A stretch of DNA of 64,000 nucleotides from Cyprinodon diabolis (Eukaryota > Chordata > Actinopteri > Cyprinodontiformes > Cyprinodontidae), in NCBI GenBank assembly GCA_030533445.1, contig CM060064.1, forward strand, positions 2,873,416 through 2,937,415, read 5' to 3'. Under the pieces are notes generated by a model. That model worked only from the letters and a program-made list of their open reading frames with translations. It was not told the origin of the DNA and searched no databases. Position numbers and translations under genes: made by a program. Shown piece after piece: positions 56,868 through 64,000 of this stretch. Each line of letters opens with the position of its first letter. Within the stretch, counting starts at the first letter, position 1.

Positions 56868-58250
56868 ATGAAGCAGTGCCACGCCGTCCAAGGTGGAGGA
56901 AGAGAAAAGGTGCTCAGGGTAAGATTAGTTCATCGCCCCGCTGATGTCACAAAAGTGGTTCAAAGGCTCCACTATGGCAAGGCTTCAGGGCTGGACATGA
57001 TCTGCCCTGTTTTCAAGCTGTCATGGCTGACATGCCTCTTCAACATTGCATAGAGGTCAGAGACAGTGCTCCCACACAGGCAGACTGGAGTTGGGGTTCC
57101 TCTTAATTAGAAGGGGCACCAGAGGGTGAATTCTAGCTCTAGGGGGATCACACTTCTCAGCCTCCGTATAAATGTCTGTGCCAGGGTGCTGGAGAGGAGA
57201 GTCTGGCTTATTGTTGAACCACAGGCTAGGGGGAACAGTGTGGTTTTGGTCCTGGCTGCGAAACAGTGGATTAACTGTACACTCTCTGCAGGATACTTGA
57301 GGCTTCCTGGGACTCCTTATGTGGTTAATGGACCTGGAGTAGGCAATCTACCTTCTCCCTCATGGTGCCTTCTGGCGCACGCTTCAGGAGTTCCGAGACC
57401 GGAGCCTCTGGTCTCGTTACAAGCGGAGCAGAAGCTTGGTTCACATTGTTGGCATTAAGTTGGACCTTAATGTTGGACTACTATAAGGCTGCTCTCTGTC
57501 ACCGGTCCTGTTTAGAAGCTTTATGGACAGGAGTTCTAGGAGCAGCCAAGAGCCAGAGAGGGTCTGATTTGGGGACCAGAATCCCTGCTTTTTGTGAAAG
57601 ACGTGGTTCTGCTGGTTTCTTCTTGACAAGACCTTCTGAGTTTGAAGCTACTTGGATGAGAATCAGCTCCTCCAAGTCGACTGAGGCCATGGTTCTTTAC
57701 GAGAAAAAGGTGGCTTATCCCCATCAGGTTGGAGCAGAGTTCCTGCCACAAGTGAAGTAGTTCAAGTATCTTGGGGTCCACATGTGAGGGGAGAATTAAG
57801 GTGGAGATTGATAGATGGATTGGTGTGGCTGCTGCTAAAATCCAGACACTGCCTATTCACTCAGCTGTCTCTTTACCACAGCAAAGTTCTCAATTTACCG
57901 GTTAGTCTACATTGCCGAGAACACAACCAAAAAAAAAAAGTTGAGATCCTGGATGCAAGTAACTAAGATGAGCCTTCTCCACAGGGTTGCTGGGCTCTCC
58001 CGCAGCGATAGGGTTTGGAGACGCTTTTCTCCATCGCGAAGACTCAGTTGAGGAGGCTTGGACATATCTTTCAGATTCCCAGGACACGTTCAAGGGACTA
58101 CGGCCATTTCTCAGTTCACAAGAATGCGAGTATGGACTCATGTCCTCGCCAAGTACGTTCTTGACAGAACAGAGGAAAGTCTGGACTCTGGGAGAATGGA
58201 GCACGCAGACATGGGTCCACTGGAACAGAAACGCACTTGTGACATCACTA
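56868..58250 (+). pseudogene. Decayed non-LTR reverse transcriptase (Rex3/RTE-like)
   Basis: Pieces of one reverse transcriptase appear in order in different plus-strand frames: KASGLDMICPVF, LSWLTCLFNIA, SRGITLLSL then VLERRVWLIVEP, FVKDVVLL at the polymerase site (normally with two Asp), MRISSSKSTEAMVL, and finally VTKMSLLHRVAGLSRSDRVW. These match the usual text of the RT and C-terminal part of fish LINEs of the RTE/Rex3 kind, as I remember them. Many frameshifts and stops separate them and the catalytic Asp pair is gone. The 5' half of the element, with the endonuclease, is absent, as in 5'-truncated LINE copies. Confidence 0.75.
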
Positions 58251-59019
58251 TAATAAAAGCTACTCTGGAGCTGGATTTCACCTCCTGTTATTAATAGTCT
58301 CTAGCTAATAATAGATTTTTTACTTGTTTTTATTTAGTGGGAGAATAATAATTAACACAGTCAGATAAACACAAATGAAATGAATGTTTTGCCGAATAAA
58401 ATAAAACAAAAAAGACCGAGCTGCTGCAGATGGGCTAACATTAGGCCTGGCTGCGGTTAGCCTCAGAGCTCAACGTTGGAACCTCTTTTTAAATTACTCA
58501 ATAAATCAGTAAATGGGCCGTATAGTAAAGCTTATAAGTATAATTTTCTCGCCTCAAATGATCTTAAAATCTACTTTTATTGAACAATGGCAACAGAAAA
58601 GAGAACCTTTAACTTAATACTCTGAGCTCTGTGATCGCTAACCTGGAAGCTGCCGCAGTGCACGCTGGGACAGCTGTCAGTCTGGAGAATGGACAATCTG
58701 CTCTGATGCAGCTGGATAAAGAGGGAGGGGTGAGAAACACATCCAGGGACAGTGGAACAGTGCTGGTGCTGAGGCTGATGACGTTTCGTTAGCACATAAG
58801 AAGCACAAGTACACATATTGAGAAGCTTCACATTTCTCACGGCTGGCCTGCGTGGGCCTCGGCCTTGTCCAAGAGCACCCGGACGAGGTGTTTTCAGAGA
58901 GGGAAGTCTGGAAATCTCTGCTGATACCCCTGCGAACTAGTCCTGGATGAAGCGGGAGAGAAGTACAAGTACCACTACGGCTTTTTAAGTGCCTCTACTT
59001 TTGTCTCCTTGAACATCAG
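58251..59019. other. Intron, nothing assigned
   Basis: No gene or element ends seen. Confidence 0.5.
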
Positions 59020-59335
59020 TAAGCCTCAGTAAAGGGTCCCCCCCCACCGATCCTTGTTCTGCTGGACGTTTCTTCCTCTTAAATGGGAGGTTTTTTCTCC
59101 CGTCGTAGCATGCTTGGTGTGAGGCATTGCTGTGAAGGCAGTGACACAATATAAGGGAATACCTACTGTCTCAACCTGCTCATCCAGGAGAGCCAATCCT
59201 ATAACGTCAATGACTGAATGCACACAGTCAAAACTTTGAACCAACCTGATGATCTGATTGAATTATCTCTGTAAAGTGACCTCAGGTGGCATGCTGTTAA
59301 TTTGAGCCATAGAAATAAACTGAACTGAATTGATT
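59020..59335. repeat. Decayed TTGAA-tailed retroposon
   Basis: Order of blocks matches the reverse of 25283-25560: CTGCTGGACGTTTCTTCCTC, then GATGATCTGATTGAATTATC, CTGTAAAGTGACCTCAGGTG and the tail AAACTGAACTGAATTGATTC. Confidence 0.65.
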
Positions 59336-59787
59336 CAGACCAACAGCAGCCTGATCTACTTCCTGTACAACTCTAGTCTGGCCAGTCAGACTGATTTACA
59401 TGGAGCGTAACTCAGTCTGGTAAACCGCCATTCACTCACTGACAAATCTTTTTTACAATTAGGAGACAAATACAGAGCACTGAGGTTTGAACTCTGAATC
59501 TACATTCAGAAATTGAATGAATACCAAAGATCTACTCCAATCTAACACGTACATTTCTACAGAAACCAACAAAAAACACTGAACAAACCGAATGTTCTAT
59601 GAATACGTCCTAATCTCCTTAGACCTACACTTACCTAAGAGGCTTTGTTTTTTACTTTCCCTACATGCACTTGCTGCAAATTAGTCAAATGTGTGCCAAC
59701 AGTTCTAACCTGTAAAGTGTCTGATTGTATTTACCAACATCTTTGCTTTAACTGCAGAAAATATGCAATCAGTCATTTGAAGTACAT
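59336..59787. other. Intron, nothing assigned
   Basis: No feature seen. Confidence 0.45.
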
Positions 59788-60247
59788 TTAAAGGCATACT
59801 ATGCAACATTTTTCAGTTAATTAATGTTCAGGTTGAACAAAGGTTTTCTGGGCCGCCCTGGTGATCTGTGGGGGAAATACCGCACTTGCAATTGCAGGAG
59901 CCCTCGGCCCACACCCACAGGCTCAGAAGTCTCGCGAGAGTCGGTCTTGCTTTACGGCGAGAACTTGGCTAACTACAATGTTTGTTATTTAGACACATGC
60001 ATAACAAATAATGTATGAAAACATGCTAAATTTTCAAACTCAAAAATTGGAACAAAATAGTCACTTACTGCAGTAGACATGGTGATTTGTTGCGTTCGCC
60101 TGTCTGCTAAGCTCAAAACAACTGCGCCTGGCTTGACCGAGAAACCAGGAGAACAGCTGAGCATATTTACGACAGTGCACTTTTACTTTCGCCCTCTGGG
60201 GGGAGCCTCACTGGAAAATCAACCCCGGTTGCATAGTATACCTTTAA
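59788..60247. mobile_element. MITE with TTAAAGG ends (460 bp)
   Basis: Inverted ends TTAAAGGCATACTATGCAAC and GTTGCATAGTATACCTTTAA, 20 bp with one mismatch. The interior has no transposase. TTAA is part of both ends, which would fit a TTAA target, but this cannot be told from the terminal repeat itself. Confidence 0.78.
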
Positions 60248-60347
60248 TCCACAATGGTTATTGGGCTATTGTAGCTGCCACTTTGGCACAATTTAATCAA
60301 ATGTGCCAAAACTGTGGTACATTTGTAATTACTAAAATATAAAATCC

Positions 60348-60354
<7 letters not shown>

Positions 60355-60383
<29 letters not shown>
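60355..60383. repeat. (AT)n microsatellite, left of Tc1
   Basis: AT dinucleotide run that supplies the TA target of the adjoining Tc1 element. It continues on the other side at 61632-61671. Confidence 0.95.
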
Positions 60384-60386
<3 letters not shown>

Positions 60387-61628
60387 TATATTGCCAAAAG
60401 TATTTGCTCACCCCTCCAAATTATTGGAATCAGGTGTTCCAATCACTTCCATGGCCACAGGTGTATAAATTCAAGCACCTAGGCATGCAGACTGTTTTTA
60501 CAAACATTTGTGAAAGAATGGGTCGCTCTCAGGAGCTCAGTGAATTCCAGCGTGGAACTGTGATAGGATGCCACCTGTGCAACAAATCCAGTCGTGAAAT
60601 TTCCTCGCTCCTAAATATTCCACAGTCAACTGTCAGCTGTATTATAAGAAAATGGAAGTGTTTGGGAACGACAGCAACTCAGCCACGAAGTGGTAGGCCA
60701 CGTAAACTGACGGAGCGGGGTCAGCGGATGCTGAAGCGCATAGTGCGAAGAGGTCGCCAACTTTCTGCAGAGTCAATCACTACAGACCTCCAAACTTCAT
60801 GTGGCCTTCAGATTAGCTCAAGAACAGTGCGCAGAGAGCTTCATGGAATGGGTTTCCATGGTCGAGCAGCTGCATCCAAGCCATACATAACCAAGTGCAA
60901 TGCAAAGCGTCGGATGCGGTGGTGTAAAGCACGCCGCCACTGGACTCTAGAGCAGTGGAGACGCGTTCTCTGGAGTGACGAATCGCGCTTCTCCATCTGG
61001 CAATCTGATGGACGGGTCTGGGTTTGGCGGTTGCCAGGAGAACGGTACTTGTCTGACTGCATTGTGCCAAGTGTAAAGTTTGGTGGAGGGGGGATTATGG
61101 TGTGGGGTTGTTTTTCAGGAGCTGGGCTTGGCCCCTTAGTTCCAGTGAAAGGAACTCTGAATGCTTCAGCATACCAAGACATTTTGGACAATTCCATGCT
61201 CCCAACTTTGTGGGAACAGTTTGGAGCTGGCCCCTTCCTCTTCCAACATGACTGTGCACCAGTGCACAAAGCAAGGTCCATAAAGACATGGATGACAGAG
61301 TCTGGTGTGGATGAACTTGACTGGCCTGCACAGAGTCCTGACCTCAACCCGATAGAACACCTTTGGGATGAATTAGAGCGGAGACTGAGAGCCAGGCCTT
61401 CTCGTCCAACATCAGTGTGCGACCTCACAAATGCGCTTCTGGAAGAATGGTCAAAAATTCCCATAAACACACTCCTAAACCTTGTGGACAGCCTTCCCAG
61501 AAGAGTTGAAGCTGTTCTAGCTGCAAAGGGTGGACCGACGTCATATTGAACCCTATGGATTAGGAACGGGATGTCACTTAAGCTCATATGTGAGTCAAGG
61601 CAGGTGAGCAAATACTTTTGGCAATATA

Positions 61629-61631
<3 letters not shown>
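60384..61631 (+). mobile_element. Complete Tc1 element with intact transposase
   Basis: A 1248-bp element with perfect 29-bp inverted repeats starting CACTATATTGCCAAAAGTAT and a single uninterrupted transposase gene. It is flanked by TA and by AT dinucleotide tracts on both sides. Short terminal repeats distinguish it from the long-repeat Tc1 at 28032. All cis and trans parts of a Tc1 element appear present. Confidence 0.95.
60518..61549 (+). CDS. Tc1 transposase, DD34E, full length
   Basis: 343 residues from ATG at 60518 ([17 protein letters not shown]) to TGA. The frame is open upstream to 60404, but the chosen ATG gives the family start. Two helix-turn-helix units (residues about 6-46, with [19 protein letters not shown], and about 80-118) flank an AT-hook-like RSGRPRK at 58-63. 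They bind the inverted repeats. The RNase H-like catalytic core has Asp154 in WSDESRF, Asp245 in FQHDCAPVH and Glu280 in NPIEHLW, 34 residues between the last two. The glycine-rich box is [14 protein letters not shown]. The protein cuts at the inverted repeats and inserts the element at TA. No stop, frameshift or missing catalytic residue is seen, unlike its two relatives in the window. Activity cannot be judged from sequence alone. Confidence 0.95.
   Translation: MGRSQELSEFQRGTVIGCHLCNKSSREISSLLNIPQSTVSCIIRKWKCLGTTATQPRSGRPRKLTERGQRMLKRIVRRGRQLSAESITTDLQTSCGLQISSRTVRRELHGMGFHGRAAASKPYITKCNAKRRMRWCKARRHWTLEQWRRVLWSDESRFSIWQSDGRVWVWRLPGERYLSDCIVPSVKFGGGGIMVWGCFSGAGLGPLVPVKGTLNASAYQDILDNSMLPTLWEQFGAGPFLFQHDCAPVHKARSIKTWMTESGVDELDWPAQSPDLNPIEHLWDELERRLRARPSRPTSVCDLTNALLEEWSKIPINTLLNLVDSLPRRVEAVLAAKGGPTSY

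Positions 61632-61671
<40 letters not shown>
61632..61671. repeat. (AT)n microsatellite, right of Tc1
   Basis: AT dinucleotide run directly after the right inverted repeat. Confidence 0.95.
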
Positions 61672-61675
<4 letters not shown>

Positions 61676-62565
61676 AAATAAAGGTGCTAATTTCAGTTGT
61701 AGGACTCGGTACGACAGAACCTTTAGTCACTTCATTGATATTATACATCCTCAGATCTGTTCATAAGCAGAACTGTTTGTGAAGCATATAAAGAACATCT
61801 TTAAACATCCTCCATACAGGATAGGGCTGCATTGAGGTGTCTAAACATGGTCGCCGAGTTTTTTTTTATTTGTCACAGTCATCTCATGTTCATCGGGAGC
61901 ATGAAGAGTTTTTCCTCATGGAGCCCTCAAGTGCGAAATTGAATATCTGCAGTTTGTTTCAGCGTGTGGCTTTCATGATTTTTTGGCACAAGGAAGTTCT
62001 CTGAGCATTTAACATCTACACCCTCCCAAATAATACCCACATAGACTAGACTGCTACTGGTTTTATTAGCATGTTAAAAAACTGCTGTGATGAGCTCTGC
62101 AGCTGTTAAAGCCGTATGCACACGTGTGCGCCACAGCTGCTTAATGGATGCAACAGCTACACAGTGCAGCATTTAAATGACTTTGTCGTTACTCAAACTC
62201 AGACCAGTTCACTCACCTCGGCATGCTGGGTACTATAGCTAAAGGGAAAATAGTGGCAGGAATTTTTATTGTCTCTATATGTTTCAGATTTTAGGTCAGG
62301 ATTACTTGGAGGAACTCAAATGGGACAAAGAACTTTTTCTCTGATGGTCAGGGGGTTATTTCAAATGTAAAAAATCTAAACCAAAATTACACTGTCACTA
62401 GAATACATTGATGATTAATATAGATGGACTCCAGCAGATTCACGAGAATAGGAAACCAACCATGTGAGAGACCTTAAACTGTGGCACACTTTCAGTTTTA
62501 GGTTGTTTGCAGCTTTTTGTGGTTTGTTTTCATGTTTCGTATGACTATTAGGACCAGGTTAGAGA
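61672..62565. other. Intron, nothing assigned
   Basis: No gene or element termini seen. Confidence 0.5.
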
Positions 62566-63242
62566 TTTTATTTTTAAATATGAGAATAAATTCCTAACAT
62601 TACAAGAATAAAGTCATAACGTTATAAAACACGGATAAAGGAAAGAGGGTGTAACATTATTACGGTAAAGTGGTCATGGCTTTGCCCTTTGTTGACTTCT
62701 TTTTGAGTTTTCAGTTATTTACGTCATTCTGTTTTGTTGATCATTGGTTTCTTTTATATTTTGTGTTTATATCTAGGCAGTGTTGTATGTTTTGACTTAC
62801 TATCTGCTTCCCCCTTTCACCAGTTTCCTTTCCCCTAGCTCCCTTCTAGTTACTTCTAACCACACCTGCTCCATGTCATCTGATTAGCCCAGTCTTTGAT
62901 CTGTCTCCCTTATATATACACCTCCTGTGCAGTTCCTCATGCTGGATCCTCTTTGTTACTTCACTCCACATGTATGTTTTCCCCTGGCATCACCTGGTGT
63001 TGCTTCTGTTGCCATCTGCTTTTCATTGAATCTGCAAGAACTCATGTCTGACTCCTACTACTCTGCAGTGGGGTCCTCAAATACCTTCCAGCAAACCTGA
63101 TAAAAGTAACAATATTAAAAGAATAAACTCACAATATTATCACAATAAAGTCCTAATATTATGAGGATAAAGTAGTAATACTACTAGAATAAAACTCTAA
63201 CATTACGAGAATAAAGTCTAAAATTTGCAAGAATTAGGTCAT
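62566..63242 (-). repeat. Diverged 22-bp-type repeats, inverted relative to the array that follows
   Basis: GAATAAAGTCATAACGTTAT, CACAATAAAGTCCTAATATT and ACATTACGAGAATAAAGTCT are reverse-strand versions of the ATTATGACTTTATTNTGATA unit in the main array. Units are diverged and interrupted by the LTR-like segment at 62687-63104. Confidence 0.75.
62687..63104 (+). repeat. LTR-like repeat, copy 3, inserted in the satellite
   Basis: It has the family core (CCCCTAGCTCCCTTCTAGTT, CCACACCTGCTCC) and a TATA box in CTTATATATACACCTCC, as in 8203-8637. It lies between satellite-like sequences on both sides. The ends TCATGGCTTTG and CCTGATAA are approximate. Confidence 0.5.
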
Positions 63243-64000
63243 AATATGACTTTATTATAGCAATGTTGCGACTTTATTCTCATCATATTATGACTTTATT
63301 CTGATATTGTTGCGTTTTATTCTTGGAATATTATGAATTTATTGTGATAATGTTGCGACTTTCTTCTCGTAGTATTATGAATTTATTGTGATAATGTTGC
63401 GACTTTCTTCTCGTAGTATTATGACTTTATTGTGATAATGTTGCGACTTTCTTCTCGTAGTATTATGACTTTATTGTGATAATGTTGGGACTTTCTTCTC
63501 TTATTATTATGACTTTATTGTGATAATGTTGCGACTTTCTTCTCGTAGTATAATGACTTTATTATGATAATGTTGCGACTTTCTTCTCATATTATTATGA
63601 CTTTATTGTGATAATGTTGCGACTTTTTTCTCATATTATTATGAATTTATTGTGATAATGTTGCAACTTTCTTCTCGTAGTATAATGACTTTATTGTGAT
63701 AATGTCGCGACTTTCTTCTCATATTATTATGACTTTATTGTGATAATGTTACGACTTTTTTCTCATATTATTATGACTTTATTGTGATAATGTTGCGTCT
63801 TTCTTGTCGTCGTATAATGACTTTATTGTGATAATGTTGCGTCTTTCTTCTCGTAATATTATGAATTTATTGTGATAATGTTGCGATTTTCTGCTTGTAA
63901 TATTATGAATTTATTGTGATAATGTTGCGATTTTCTTCTCGTAGTATTATGAATTTATTGTGATAATGTTGCGACTTTCTTCTCGTAGTATAATGACTTT
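63243..64000 (+). repeat. 44-bp-period minisatellite
   Basis: A unit reading ATTATGACTTTATTGTGATA then ATGTTGCGACTTTCTTCTCG and TAGT repeats about 15 times with few changes and runs off the window end. Each unit is two related 22-bp halves (TTATGACTTTATT and TTGCGACTTTCTT), so the 44-bp period is a higher-order repeat. The first two units are closer to the simple 22-bp form. Confidence 0.95.

Noticed and set aside
60841..61611. 256-residue minus-strand frame
   Set aside because: It lies antisense over the Tc1 transposase and has no family match; it is a shadow of the real gene.
63243..64000. CRISPR-like regular repeats
   Set aside because: Units are contiguous with no spacers and the genome is that of an animal; it is a minisatellite.
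14534..64000. Next receptor exon (TDAALMYDA-like start)
   Set aside because: No matching peptide next to an AG acceptor was found by reading; the intron is taken to continue past the window.

Overview
This window reads as intronic DNA of a teleost fish gene. Only two exons of a conserved host protein gene are visible, both on the plus strand: a 54-bp exon at 4939-4992 and a 174-bp exon at 14360-14533. They encode adjacent pieces of the extracellular amino-terminal domain of a kainate-type glutamate receptor, and the residues fit grik2 (GluK2) best. The exon 5' of the 54-bp exon and the exon 3' of the 174-bp exon were not found, so the window covers one complete intron of about 9.4 kb and parts of two others, the downstream one being more than 49 kb long. 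One other host-type gene is visible, a tRNA-Trp(CCA) on the minus strand at 43352-43423.

Most of the rest that can be assigned is mobile DNA of types common in teleosts. Region 1-14.4 kb holds fragments and a solo copy of one LTR family, a BED-finger hAT relic, a TA-flanked MITE and a 1433-bp hAT-type foldback element (11622-13054) with 358-bp arms. Region 14.5-27 kb holds two copies of a THAP-domain MITE, a hAT MITE with 8-bp target duplications, a second TA-MITE copy and retroposons with TTGAA tails. Region 27.5-33.5 kb holds a Harbinger-like element split by a Tc1 element sitting in an AT microsatellite, then a second Tc1-like element of DD36E type.

Region 33.6-39.6 kb is a complete Ty3/gypsy chromodomain retrotransposon on the minus strand, with near-identical LTRs and a 5-bp target duplication. 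Its genes are broken by three stop codons and a small retroposon insertion. Its primer-binding region matches its own LTR over 11 nt next to a TATA box, which suggests self-priming. Region 40-60 kb holds hAT relics, the tRNA, a third THAP MITE, a small element carrying the start of a RecQ-like helicase, a decayed LINE and further MITEs. Region 60.4-61.6 kb is a full Tc1 element with perfect 29-bp inverted repeats and an unbroken 343-residue DD34E transposase, the only apparently intact transposon gene here. The window ends in a 44-bp-period minisatellite.

No CRISPR arrays, operons or bacterial signals are present. The most notable structures are the self-priming retrotransposon, the long foldback in a kainate-receptor intron, the intact Tc1, the DD36E element, and the repeated use of transposase or helicase fragments (THAP, BED, RecQ) inside small non-autonomous elements.
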